Part shown: positions 38,285 through 53,198 of the stretch, one piece after another
How positions within the stretch are numbered: the first letter of the stretch is position 1
Layout of the letters: each line of letters starts with the position of its first letter
Assembly: GCA_905182985.1 (NCBI GenBank)
Contig: CAJJDN010000029.1
Coordinates: forward strand, 488,530 to 552,529
Direction: 5' to 3'
Source of the DNA: Paramecium sonneborni
Taxonomy: Eukaryota; Ciliophora; Oligohymenophorea; Peniculida; Parameciidae
DNA length: 64,000 bases
Translations under genes and position numbers: made by a program
Notes under the pieces: generated by a model
Databases searched by the model: none
Told to the model about the DNA's origin: nothing
What the model saw: the letters and a program-made list of their open reading frames with translations, nothing else

Positions 38285-41200
38285 TCATTATTGTTATTAT
38301 TGTGCTTCCTATTAAACTAAATGAATGGTTATTGGATTGCTGTCTCTAATTTAACATTTAACAATATCAATTTAAGGATGAAATACATCTTTGATTCTGA
38401 AAACATTCAGGTTTTATGTTTCTTCATCCAAAACATATACAGAATCTTTATACACAGCCATTGATAAATCATCTTATAAAGTTCTTTCATAATCTCTAGG
38501 AGCTTTTTCACAATAAGCTTCCAAGTTTTCTTTTTCATTTTTCTTTTTAGCAATAGGATTTTTAATTTTAAATTTTAAGCTAACACCAGCCTTGACAAGT
38601 TCAAAGACATCAATAAAAAAATCCTCTTCTGTTTTATAATAGGATATAAATAATTTAGGACTTACCATGTCGACAATAGGTTTTGTAAAACGTGAATTAA
38701 CGAATGGAGATTTATAAGATAAATCAACATTAAATTCCCAATTATCTTTTAAGATATCATAAGTAAAATAAATAAGTTTATCAGAAGTGAGATCGATTTC
38801 ACTTGAAACACCACCAAATAAATATATAATATTCTTATCTTCATCATGTAGAGCAGTACCTCCATAGATATTAATTGGTAGATTTTTTAAGGATTTCCTA
38901 TTAAAAATAATTAGAATAACAATATTACCATTATTTTGTTTTAATTGTATAAACAAAGACCTTGTCAGTTATTTATTTGTGAAAATTTTCTCCAAGTTCA
39001 TAACCTCCAATCACATAGATCTTGCCTTCTGCATATAATAAGGATGGACTTAAGATTGGAGCTGGAATATCAGGTAATCTTTTTAAAGTAACAGTCTATG
39101 TATCTTTGTGTTTATTGTAAGCACATTCATAAAGATGTTAAGTTTTTAAATCTTCTTTAATTGCTCCAGAAATATAAATTACATCAACAAAGTTAAAAGT
39201 AAACATACAATGTTTGGATATTTTAAAATTAGTTTAATTTGGTTTTAAGATGGAAACTTTCATAAATCTAGGGTCTTTCATATTTTCTAATGGAGTAATT
39301 ATTACATAATTCTAACCATAAGAAACCCATAAGATTGCTTAAGCTTTACTTTACATTTCATTGAAATCTACATTCTAAGCTGTTAATTATTTGCTTAAAT
39401 TTAATGCTGAATTTAAAATATTCATAAAGGGTGTTTTCTTTGGTAATTTATAAGTGGCTTTTAAAAATTCACCCAATCCATCATATACTGCAATTGCTGG
39501 ATCTGCAAAATCCATTTATTCAATATCTTATACTCTTTAAAGTGTTGCCAAACAATATAATACTTTTACTGCATCATCAATATCAGTAGAAAAATTCTTT
39601 CTATTTGCCACATACCAACCTGATATTTTAATTATACCAGCTTTAGTGAAGCATAAACTATTAGTTGATAAATTTCCATGTTCCAATTAATTATCTTTCA
39701 ATTCTTTTAAAGCCTTAAAGATAATTTTTACAATTAATGCTAATTCTTTTGCTTCAAAAGGATTTTTATATAATTTTCTATTTTCCACTTCAGAATCTAA
39801 AGTTGTTGAAATTTCTTCATTAACATAATACATATAAAAAGAATTTTCTATGTTAAATAATTTTGATACTTTCTTCAGAACATGCAAAATATTCAATAGG
39901 TGTCAATAGAATTTCTGATGAAATTTTCTTATTGAATGCTTAGAACAATTAAGACACTTGAACTAAAGAATCAACCTTTATTTGATGTAAATAAAACTTT
40001 TATTTTTCTTCCACCGTCTCTGCACTTAAATAAGCTTCATTTTGATCTGCGTACAAATCTTTTATTACACCATATTATCGAACATGCTAAAATTATAACT
40101 AAAAAGAAATTACTTTTGAATATCTTCGAAACACACTCTCATCCAATTATTTTTATTATGCTTTTATAACAAAATTAAGAGTTTTCGGAATAAAAAGTAA
40201 TAGATCTTAACCTGTATGTAAAGAATAGCAATTTAAAAGTTCTATGCATGCTTAATTTGGAAGGATGTTATAAACACAATGAACTGTCTCAATTTCTTTT
40301 CTTGCTAAACAATGCAAATATCCACTTTAAAATAAATAATTATGTCCACCAGCATCTAAGCATTTTAATTCAAATGGTTAATTTTTTGTTTCGTAAGCAT
40401 TTTAAAACAAAATTGGATTCTCTTTGTTATTCTCTTTATAATTCTACAATTATGTAATTGAAGCCAAAGAATAAAAACATCTAAAGTTGAAATCCAAAAT
40501 AAATATGTTTTTTGATGCTTACATTAAAAATACACCATGTTAAACTTCTATACAAAATACTATATGTTTAATTTTAAAATTTAGCAAACAAAATTGTTTG
40601 AATATCTCATCAGTGCTACAAGCAAATCTTAACAAACCTTCCTTAAAATTCCCTTTTCTCTTTGAAATATCATAATAACAATATCTAATTCCATTTTAGA
40701 AAACATTGTTGTAATCAGGTATACAATAAATATAATTATTATGTGGATCAAAGAAATGAAAGGAACTTCTATGCCATTAATAATTCTTAGGACCTTAATA
40801 GATCTTAATAACTTTCTTGCTTATAAATTCTTCATCTCCATAATTATAAATATCTTCTTCATTATCATTCTTTACTAATTCTAAATTAAATGCAACTTCA
40901 TAAGAATTGAAATAAACCTCTTAAGTGGCTTCATCAAGAGATTATTATTAATTCATAATCATAATTTTTGATAATAATTTAGGTTCTTAATCTAAGACAT
41001 TCTGTTACTATTATTATTACCTGTTTCCATTTTTTACATCTTTTTTATCTTCTATTACTTCTAGAGGTTACTCCTAATTATTTTCATCATCTATTTAAAA
41101 ATTGATAACCAATAATTATGGATCTTCAAATTTAACTTTTTTGATATTTCTAAATAATTCAACTTCTCTTTTTTAACTAATACATCCTCTATCATGTGAT

Positions 41201-42570
41201 TCATCATAAACCTTTAATAAGAAAGTAGATGCATTATGACTAAAGAAAAAAAATTTATCTTCATTAGGATGATAAACTACGTCAGATTCAATTTTAAAAG
41301 GTTATTTTTTTCTATAAACTTTCAAAAAATGAAACTTATTGGTTTCAAAATTATATAAATGAATTTGATTTGCTTTAGTGAAATATAACCATGGAGATGC
41401 TTCAGACAAAACTTTTTCTTTGTGATATTATAAATAAGCACCAAGTGAATCGTTTTTGAAATATGTTTACATTCCTTTTTGTCTAACACTTTTAATAGCA
41501 TGATTAATATCACTCATTTTAGGTATATCAAATTTATCAAAAACACTCATTTATTCAATTAATTACATAATCATTTATGGTACATCATTTTCAAATTAAG
41601 ATGAAATTGATTACTTATAGTTATCAACTAATCTAAATTACTTAAATTAATATAAATTACCCTTCCCATTCATCTTAATTCAATCTCAACTCTATTAGAG
41701 AATCGAAAGTGTAAATCTTATGATCTACTAGGAAGAGAAATAACAACGAAAATATTACACAATCATAAATATAGTAATCACTCTCTTATTAAACGAAATG
41801 TTTGATAATTTTCTAAAATTAGATTTTTTATTACCTATTCTTTTTGATTAGTTTAAATTGAAGGATTACTTAATAGAAACTTTTTACCATCTTTTGTCAA
41901 AATGCTTTCAGGTCTGAGAAAACGATAAGCAAATTTCTCTTTATGTAATTAATTTAATGCATCACTAACTTATTCCAAAATTAGTAAACTTTACATAAGA
42001 GATTCTAATTTTAAATTTTCTAGAGAATCACTTAAAGTATTATATTTAGGTATCATTCTATCAATAGCATAAAGTGTTTTATCAGGTCTTAATTAAACAT
42101 TAATTGATTCAAATTAACTAATTGTTAATGATGTAAATCTTAACAAACCATCTGTACTAACTTTATTCATATTATATAAATATGATATATTATTTGAAGC
42201 ATTATCAAAATTATCAAAAAGAGAACGTTTAAATATTAATTATGTACCGAAACCCTAAAATATTTAATATTTAAGTTACATCTAGTACTTCAGCAGTAAT
42301 TGATGAACTAGTTGTCTTTAGTATTCTTGCAACTTTATAGCCTTTTGGTTTAAGAAGATTTGTGCAATGCTTCATAGGATCATCCCAATTAACTAAGTCT
42401 TCATCCTAGATATCCAATTTATGAATTTAATTAATTTCTTATGTTTTTTTATTTAATTGTGGTTAGAACACCGATTATTAGGATATTGTTTAACCTGATC
42501 TTAAACCTAAATGTGCTTTCTTTGTTTTTGGAATTACTCTTTTATTGTTGGTTCCACAAATTGAACCCAT
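38285..42570 (-). CDS. Large acylated protein with two pseudokinase plus propeller/Kelch modules
   Basis: 1,385-aa protein over five introns (42255-42279, 41813-41834, 41614-41641 AAG, 39848-39869, 38898-38928); the exon total divides exactly by three. It starts Met-Gly-Ser-Ile-Cys-Gly (acylation signal). Module 1 (about 80-300) is kinase-like: 'LILEQVSDALNQLHKEKFAY' and 'YRFLRPESILTKDGKKFLLS' align with the kinase catalytic loop, but the HRD Asp and the DFG are missing. It leads into a beta-rich region (about 330-790) with repeated 'FFFFSHN', 'YIYCIPDYNNVF', 'IFILDFNF' blades. Module 2 (about 880-1050) again looks kinase-like ('ELKDNQLEHGNLSTNSLCFT', 'IKISGWYV'), with HGN for HRD, followed by Kelch-type blades ('GKIYVIGGYELGENFHK', 'NIIYLFGGVSSE'). 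Both kinase domains should be inactive. Substrate or partner unknown. Confidence 0.75.
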
Positions 42571-42804
42571 GAAATTTTTAATTATTATAATTATATTATA
42601 TGTATAAACTTCTTAATAATTTTCTTAGATTCTAACATAATTTAAAGATATTTATGATATCTAAAATAAAATGAATTATTATGTTTTTATTATTCTTAAA
42701 ATAAATCATCCATAATAGGGTTAATTTGGATTTGATATCCTTATGGATTTTAATTTTATATTGGAAGTCAAACACGACCAATAGCAGGTTAATATTTATA
42801 TGTA

Positions 42805-45173
42805 TCATTAAATTGGACAGAAACAGACTAAAATATAGATAAGATTGTATAATTAACATGACTAGATTTAAATGCTTGCAACATTACAGCTTTCAAATTT
42901 TAAAAATTTAATATTTTCTCTCAAATTTATATTGAAAGATTAAAAATAAAATTGAGTCGTACTTAAAAATACATTCATAACTTAAGGATTCCATCCAGAA
43001 GGAGCAATAACTGGTTAATCATAACTTGATATTGTTTAACAACGATTCTAAGAGGAAATTCAATTCCAGGAGTTTATGTACAACATAAACATATTCCATC
43101 TAATTCTCCAACAGCAGAGAGTTGATAATTATTCATTACAACTTTTCCATTTGTAGTTGGATCTAAAGGTTTATTTTAATTTTAATCTATCTATGTTAAT
43201 GTCATATTCTTTCTTTATTCATTTAAAGAAGCTTAACCTGGTTAAAGTCTTGGTATAATTGAGTTTCCACATACTCTATGTATCAATCTATAAAGTCCTT
43301 ATTTACTCACAATTCTTAATGTATTTGTTAACTTACCTGTTATAGCAGGTATGTTAACTTTTGATTAAGTTATCAATAACTTTTGATTAAGTTATCAATT
43401 TCTACTTATAATTGAGCAATATCACCTGGTTGACAAGCTGTTTTATCAAACTGAAACTTAAAAAATATCGTCTATATTATATATTATATAACTTACTCCC
43501 ATGCTGTTATACAACAACATGATGTAGGTTACAAAACTTATTATCCTTCTGTTTATTTAACAATTTCTTTAATAGGTTCTCTTACTAAAAATTCTTATTG
43601 ATATTTAATCTTATCTAAGCTCTTACTTGGTGAATCTATTTCTACACTCTCAGTCTTTTTCTAAATATTCAAATGATCCTGATAAATTCTTTTTTAAATT
43701 AAAAGTAAAAGGAAAAGTATATTATCCTTACCGTATCATTCTTTAAATTATTTTATTTCATAGAATACCCTTATTAAAATATGTAAACTGGAATCTTGTG
43801 TTNGGATTTTAATTTTATATTGGAAGTCAAACACGACCAATAGCAGGTTAATATTTATATGTATCATTAAATTGGACAGAAACAGACTAAAATATAGATA
43901 AGATTGTATAATTAACATGACTAGATTTAAATGCTTGCAACATTACAGCTTTCAAATTTTAAAAATTTAATATTTTCTCTCAAATTTATATTGAAAGATT
44001 AAAAATAAAATTGAGTCGTACTTAAAAATACATTCATAACTTAAGGATTCCATCCAGAAGGAGCAATAACTGGTTAATCATAACTTGATATTGTTTAACA
44101 ACGATTCTAAGAGGAAATTCAATTCCAGGAGTTTATGTACAACATAAACATATTCCATCTAATTCTCCAACAGCAGAGAGTTGATAATTATTCATTACAA
44201 CTTTTCCATTTGTAGTTGGATCTAAAGGTTTATTTTAATTTTAATCTATCTATGTTAATGTCATATTCTTTCTTTATTCATTTAAAGAAGCTTAACCTGG
44301 TTAAAGTCTTGGTATAATTGAGTTTCCACATACTCTATGTATCAATCTATAAAGTCCTTATTTACTCACAATTCTTAATGTATTTGTTAACTTACCTGTT
44401 ATAGCAGGTATGTTAACTTTTGATTAAGTTATCAATAACTTTTGATTAAGTTATCAATTTCTACTTATAATTGAGCAATATCACCTGGTTGACAAGCTGT
44501 TTTATCAAACTGAAACTTAAAAAATATCGTCTATATTATATATTATATAACTTACTCCCATGCTGTTATACAACAACATGATGTAGGTTACAAAACTTAT
44601 TATCCTTCTGTTTATTTAACAATTTCTTTAATAGGTTCTCTTACTAAAAATTCTTATTGATATTTAATCTTATCTAAGCTCTTACTTGGTGAATCTATTT
44701 CTACACTCTCAGTCTTTTTCTAAATATTCAAATGATCCTGATAAATTCTTTTTTAAATTAAAAGTAAAAGGAAAAGTATATTATCCTTACCGTATCATTC
44801 TTTAAATTATTTTATTTCATAGAATACCCTTATTAAAATATGTAAACTGGAATCTTGTGTTGATAAAACTCATTCTCATTATCATAATATTCTGTAACTT
44901 ATTTTGATTATGTTTATGGAGGATCTGTTCCTGGAATAGTTTCCCATATTGTTTTTGTTTCTGACCATTTTGCTTTTTCAGATCCTTTCACTTTTAAGTA
45001 AATTGTTGAACAAAGAAAAGAACCCCTACCAATATTCAAATAAATATTACCTAAATTTACTTTATATAATTACCTTGAACTTCTTCACCTGCAAAATAAA
45101 ATGGTTTATTTATACGAATATATAAACCATTTTATTTTTTATGATCAAATTCTCAACCGTTGCAATTTCCCAT
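42805..45173 (-). CDS. Arrestin-fold protein (gene interrupted by duplicated block)
   Basis: The start codon at 45171-45173 gives Met-Gly-Asn-Cys-Asn-Gly, an acylation signal. The arrestin N-domain follows: 'LYIRINKPFYFAGEEVQGNI', 'SFLCSTIYLKVKGSEKAKW', 'QHKIPVYIF', 'GQYTFPFTFNL' and 'LSGSFEYLEK'. A Cys-rich linker 'PTSCCCITAWE' then leads to the C-domain ('FQFDKTACQPGDIAQLQVEI', 'GELDGICLCCTQTPGIEFPL', 'PVIAPSGWNPQV'). Introns include 45051-45073. In-frame problems: a TGA at codon 7 (45153-45155), one base lost in a T6 run and one gained in an A5 run. In the real locus only one copy of the 1,058-bp block should exist. Alpha-arrestins are adaptors for membrane-protein traffic and ubiquitination; the acyl anchor fits that. 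Confidence 0.72.
43356..43399. repeat. 22-bp tandem repeat (two units) in arrestin-like gene
   Basis: Two direct copies of a 22-bp unit (aacttttgattaagttatca plus at) at 43356-43377 and 43378-43399; the same pair appears at 44415-44458 in the duplicated block. Read on the minus strand it creates a 23-nt segment starting GT and ending AAG that must be removed to skip a TGA, so one unit behaves as an intron. Confidence 0.7.
43803..43803. other. Assembly gap base (N)
   Basis: Single ambiguous base joining two contigs whose ends repeat each other (see the duplicated block 42745-44861). Confidence 0.95.
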
Positions 45174-45352
45174 TAGTAAATTTAATTAAATATATGTTAA
45201 TGTGATTATTAATATCTTCTTAAGTATTATAAATTTATTCGTATTTTTATATTAAAATATAAAATTATATTTAATTCTAAATCATCTTATTATATTTCAT
45301 CTAATCAAAGATTTACATAACTGTAAAATAAATATATATTATAATAGAATAA

Positions 45353-46486
45353 TCAATCACTTCCTTATCCAGGACATGCTGCTTATGGTTTTTAAGAGTA
45401 GAAATCATAAACAGATTATTTTACTTAATTTATGAGATCAATTTAATCTTTTCTTACTTAACTCGCCTTATCATATTCCATAAGAAAATCTTTACACATT
45501 CTATCAACTGAATCTAACATTTACAAATTTCTTGTCTATTCTAAATCAAAATTTTAATAATACCTTTTTTCCTCCTGCTGTATCTACAATTGCAGTTTAT
45601 TAATTTATACACATACTCATTGCTGTTATGTGATCTCTTAATTATTATTCTGTTCTTTTTAAATTATTAAAATATTCAACTAAATGAATATTACGATCAT
45701 CATATTCTTATATTTATAAATCTTCAACATCTTAATAATCTTATAAATTTTTTTATAAAGTTTATTCAAAATTTACTATCAATTATTTTAATTTTTCATA
45801 AACTTCTCTATATCCTCCATTTTCAGTTGCTACTTATGCAAATATCTCAGATATATCTACTAAAGGTTCTTCATTCTTTGCTATTACTGCTGTTTAAATA
45901 AAAGCCATTGCAACTTTCCCTAATTCTGCTAAAGTACAATCTCCTCCTGTAAATCCATCCAATGTTAATAATACTTACTAAAGTGATGTTAAAGCATCCA
46001 AATGATCTCTCTTTTTATTTGAAAATAATCTTGCTGCTTCATCTCGTATTCCTTTCAATATTTTAATATCACTATCAGTAGTCTATTTAAAATTAATAAA
46101 CATACTTTTTAAGATTCTAAATTATTATCTAATTCTGATCTTGCTTTATTATTAGATGTTGCACAATTTTCCAATTATTCATTTGCTCTTGAACTAACCT
46201 ATTCTGCATCTTTTATATCTTTTTTTCTTAATTCTAATTCTGATGAACATTAATTTCTCTATTAAGTATATAATTAATCATGTCTTATCTATTCTTCATC
46301 TATTGTTGATTTTAAATTATCTAAAAATGCTATTGTTGTTGTTTATGCTCCACCAGACTTTATTTAAGTTTGCAATTCTGTTAAAATACTCACTAAACTT
46401 GGTTTTGGATTTCCTATTATTTGATATTTGTCCAATATTTAAGATTACACTATCATTGCTATCAAAAATGATGCGATTACTTTCAT
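45353..46486 (-). CDS. Trichocyst matrix protein-like secretory protein
   Basis: About 360 aa. A clear signal peptide 'MKVIASFLIAMIVQSQ' is followed by long coiled-coil helices rich in Glu, Gln, Lys, Asn and Leu with a few spaced cysteines ('QRNQCSSELELRKKDIKDAE', 'QLENCATSNNKARSELDNNL', 'FTGGDCTLAELGKVAMAFIQ', 'RMCKDFLMEYDKASQVRKDQ'). This is the pattern of Paramecium trichocyst matrix proteins, which are cleaved and crystallise in the defensive secretory organelle. Introns 46083-46105 and 45541-45563; the total needs one extra base, at an A6 run before the second intron. It supports assignment of the window to Paramecium or a close relative. Confidence 0.8.
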
Positions 46487-46509
46487 AAAACGAATTAAAT
46501 TATTATATT

Positions 46510-47157
46510 ATGTCAAATAATAATTATATTGAGAGACATAAAAGAATACTAAACATTGTTTCTCATCTAGGATTAAATAAGAAAAAAAGCTCTATTCCTA
46601 CTTTTGAAAAAAAAAGGGTATCTTAAACAAGAATCGTATTTTATAAACCAGAATAATGTTAAGAAGAAGAAGAAGACTAATTAATTGTTAAAGCTAAAGA
46701 GTTATTATCTAAACCACTAAAAAGAAAACAAATCAGATCAGAATCTTAAATAGTATAAATGATATCTGATAAATATGATATGCTTAAAGATGATGAAACT
46801 GAAGAAAATAATGCTTATCATCATATTCAACAAAGTTTAGTCAAATTATAAGAATAAGAAATCTTAGGTTAATATCATGAAGTAAAACACAATCTAAGAA
46901 TGTCTAAAACTTCTTATCCTGATCCTGTAACAGTTCCATAAACAAAACTCTAAATATAAAATATGTTCGAAAAAAAATGCAGTCAACACACTGTTTAATC
47001 ACCTTAAGAAAATACTATTAGATAAAAAATTAATGATTTCTTATACAAAACTAGAGAATCCTTCATTGATTTTCAAGCCGATGTTTCACATTATTAAAAT
47101 TTCAAATAGCATCATCGATTATATAAACAAAGAACTGCCACATATTTTTAACAATGA
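46510..47157 (+). CDS. Hypothetical hydrophilic protein
   Basis: Intronless 215-aa frame starting 'MSNNNYIERHKRILNIVSHL', 23 bp from the divergent start of the trichocyst-protein gene. Rich in Lys, Gln, Glu and His, with likely coiled or disordered stretches ('CQEEEDQLIVKAKELLSKPL', 'NAYHHIQQSLVKLQEQE'). No domain recognised. Confidence 0.65.
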
Positions 47158-47769
47158 CTTTCAATTTAAGATTTTTTATAGATTCTATTTTTATTATTAC
47201 ATTTAATAATCATTTTTCAAACAACGACCAAAATTTGTAAAATTCAAAAGAATTTTAAATTTCTCTAAATTTTCAAAATTATTTTTTCTCAATAGTTATC
47301 AATTTATTTCAAACATTTCGAATCAAATCAAATTAAACATTTACTACACAATTGTGAATTCTTAAGATATATTTAGTTTCTTTTTTGATATTTTATATTT
47401 TAAAATATTACTAAAATAATAATATCAAAAAAATATTATCAAAGTTTTTATTTAAATAATAATTTATATAAAAAAAAATTAAAATGTGAAGAATAGATAT
47501 AAGTTAAGATTTAATCCGTTGAATCAAAAGTGCGTAAACTTGAGCATAAAATTTTTAGGAAATAGATCTAATAGTCTTTTAAGATAAGTTATGAAAATAC
47601 TATAATAAAGAAAAAAATACGTTGTTATAAATAAAAAAAATAAAAACAATAGTATCTTATCTAGTTAATAAAATAGAAGATACTAATGAAAAAGCATAAT
47701 GGATTCCAATATTTTTGGATTAATGTTCTGTTTAAATATTAATAATATATATTCGTTTTAATAAAAAGG
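47158..47769. other. Spacer, nothing recognised
   Basis: About 610 bp, very AT-rich; short frames only. Confidence 0.45.
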
Positions 47770-48145
47770 ATGAAAAGTCTAGTTATGATAGCTTTCATAA
47801 TTACTCTAACTAATTGTCTCAACATGAGATAATGCAATCCTGTTATGTGTAAGGGTTCAGCTATGGAATGTATGGAGTCAAGTGAATGGTATTAATTTGG
47901 TTCATTCATATCATAGTGCCAAATAATTAACTTCTTGTTTAAAAGATCTAAAGTCACATATTGCTGAAGATAATTCATATGAATAATTTGAGATATGTTT
48001 GAATAAAAGTTTTGCAACAGGAAAACTTTTAGGTTGTGCTAAAACTTAATGTCCTAATTCTTCAGCTTAATTTGTAACAATGATATTCAATTCGGCCTAA
48101 TCTTAATCATATATATCAATAGACTTTAAAAAGTCCATCATTTGA
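47770..48145 (+). CDS. Small secreted cysteine-rich protein
   Basis: 115-aa product with one 28-nt intron (47889-47916); the sum divides by three. A signal peptide 'MKSLVMIAFIITLTNC' is followed by spaced cysteines ('CNPVMCKGSAMECMESSECA', 'CLKDLKSHIAEDNSYEQFEI', 'CLNKSFATGKLLGCAKTQCP'), about nine in the mature chain, suggesting disulfides. Ciliates make many such small secreted proteins, including mating pheromones and granule content, but I cannot assign it. Confidence 0.7.
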
Positions 48146-48521
48146 TTTAGAATCATTCAAAATTGAATTAAAATTCATAATCATTAAAATTTATTTAAAA
48201 AATGTTATTTAAATCATTAGAGTTTTAAAATTATGAAAAAAGATTGATCTTCTCATAAATTATAAAAAAAGATCTTGTTAAATGAAGTTATCTTAAATTT
48301 TCTTATTTTTTCAGGATATTAAAATTCATTAAATAATTATATAATTAAAATGAATGAAGTAAATCAATTACGTTGATTTAGTTAATATTATTTTAATTTT
48401 TTCCCTATTTTATAATTTGTTATTGGTAACAGTATATATTGTAGCCTTAAAATATATTAATATATATTTAAATGAAATACTAAATTTTTAAACAAATATA
48501 TATATAATAATTAATCACAAC

Positions 48522-50132
48522 ATGGGAATAGTTTGTGGGAAAGTAAAAATATTTCTAAAAATAGAATAAAAAATAAAGCTATGATTCTGAGGATGAAAGT
48601 GAATACGAATACGTAAAAAATAAAACAAAAAAATAAAAGTGTATAAGTGATGATTTTAAATTATACAGTATAAAGAGACCAAAATCTTTGGAAGAGAATT
48701 GTTAGATGTTAATTTCGGAGAAATCATAAAATTTAAAATAATTCAACTAACAGGAACAATATCAGGAGTTATAAAATAATCTTTTAGAAGATAGAATTAA
48801 ATAAAAAGAGAACTTACAAATTATACTCAATGTAAAAAGATAGATTATGCTTAGATATATTTATTCTGTAATTTTAAGAGAAAAGAAATTAATATATGTT
48901 TTGATTCAATAAATACTAATATTGAATATAAAGAGAACCTAAAATTGGTTGGAATATATAGAGAGACTTCTTTAAAATACCATAAGACAGAAACCTGTTA
49001 ATTATGTGATTAAGAAAATGTAGAATGTTAGAGTCTGAATTGTTAACATATCTTTTGCATAAATTGTTGGAATAAAATGATAGAGATTTAATTATCAAAT
49101 TATATACCAATTGTTAAATGTTTACAAAATTAATGTTAAGAAAGATTACCTCATGAATATTTGGAATTAAATTAAACCTATAGAGAAATATTAGTTAAAA
49201 GAATGTTAGAAAACTTACCATCTTATACATGGTGTCCAGGTAACAAAAGTACCATTATAAATTAGGAATTGATTGTGAAAGAGTATATTAAGTTCAATAA
49301 ATTTCATTAAGATATTAGTGTGAGTGTGGTGTAAAGTTTTGTTCTAATTGTAAAACAGAAAGTCATTATCCAATATCTTGTCAAATATATTAAAAAATTA
49401 CAGAATTTAAGGAACCAATGCAATCATGGATAAAATTAGATATTTTTCAATGTCCTAATTGCAAAATATATATACAAAAAAATCAAGGTTGTATTTAAAT
49501 TTAGTGTGTTTGTGGAATTGATTTTTGTTCTAAATGTTTATAGTTTTGGAATAAAGAGCACGGTAAAAACTTTTACAATTGTTCTTTTTAAGATTATAAT
49601 AAAAACCCTTCTAAATTATTTGTTTAAATGTTCTAGAAAGAATCTTCAATAACTAAAATTATTTCAGAATTAAACTATTACCAAAAATTACTAAATTAAT
49701 AATTGAATGGTCATGACCAAAATCTTAATGATGATGAATAAATAAAGAAAAATGACGAGTTACATTAATATAAAAATAACTTGAAGAATTTGAAGACTTT
49801 TTTAAAATTTGAGAAAATGTAAACAAATTATTTTAATTTTTAGTGCTATATATTTTACTTATTATTTAAATGAAGTTTTTACTGAGAATGAATTAGATCA
49901 TTAATGTCAACGATTTTCATAAGAAATACTATATTACTATGAAATTGTTAAAAATCAATTGTAAGGAATACTTATTGTTGAATAATAAATGGAAAAAAAA
50001 GAGAAGATTAATTTTTAAAGTTTTAAATCATAGACTCGTTAAATAGATAAAAATTTGAATTTCTAGAAAAAGTGTTTGAAAAAAGAAATTTTACGAATCT
50101 AATCAGAAAAGTAGTAAAACGCTCAATAATGA
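48522..50132 (+). CDS. RBR-type E3 ubiquitin ligase with acylated N-terminus
   Basis: About 512 aa. It starts Met-Gly-Ile-Val-Cys-Gly-Lys (myristoylation signal). Introns 48543-48564, 49240-49265 and 49819-49843; the total needs one extra base at a T run near 48656. The RING1 region is 'TCQLCDQENVECQSLNCQHI' then 'FCINCWNKMI'; IBR has 'CECGVKFCSNCKTESHYPIS' with a following Cys; RING2 is 'CPNCKIYIQKNQGCIQIQCV', whose second-half Cys is the likely thioester acceptor, then 'CGIDFCSKCLQFWNKEHGK'. This order is diagnostic for RBR ligases (Ariadne/parkin class). The N-terminal 170 residues ('TKIFGRELLDVNFGEIIKFK') are not recognised. Membrane tethering through the acyl group is inferred. Confidence 0.87.
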
Positions 50133-50498
50133 GTTAATTAAATAAATAAATATATATCTTAATTAATTACATTTAAATTACTTATATATTTAATTTTATA
50201 ATCTAAATGAGACAGGAGTTGAAAAATTTGATGGAAAAAAGTGTTGATATTAGAAAGTTTAAAGAACATAAATGTTATTAATAAATTAATTGAAAATATG
50301 TTAAATATTGTATTATATTATAGTGATAAAATTGAAAAAATAAAACCGATAATTAATAAAACATGGAATTTATAAATAATTGAAGAACATAATTAATTCT
50401 GAGTTAAAGATGCAAGATCAATTAAGTCTAACTTTAAGTTGATTATTAATATTGACATAGAAATACTGAATATAATTATATTTAAATTAATATAAAAT
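50133..50498. other. Spacer before the kinase gene
   Basis: 366 bp AT-rich spacer between two plus-strand genes; nothing recognised. Confidence 0.45.

Positions 50499-53198
<2,700 letters not shown>

Larger units (their letters stand above)
42745..44861. repeat. 1,058-bp duplicated block around an N (contig-overlap artefact)
   Basis: Positions 42745-43802 and 43804-44861 have the same length and, as far as I can compare by eye, the same sequence; they are separated only by the N at 43803. Because the first copy is the last part of the left contig and the second is the first part of the right contig, this is what an unmerged overlap between two contigs looks like. The 3' part of the arrestin-like gene is therefore shown twice. 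A real tandem duplication would not place its join exactly at a gap base. Confidence 0.9.

Noticed and set aside
42745..44861. True tandem duplication of an arrestin exon block
   Set aside because: The join is exactly at an assembly N and the copies look identical over their full length, so an unmerged contig overlap is far likelier.
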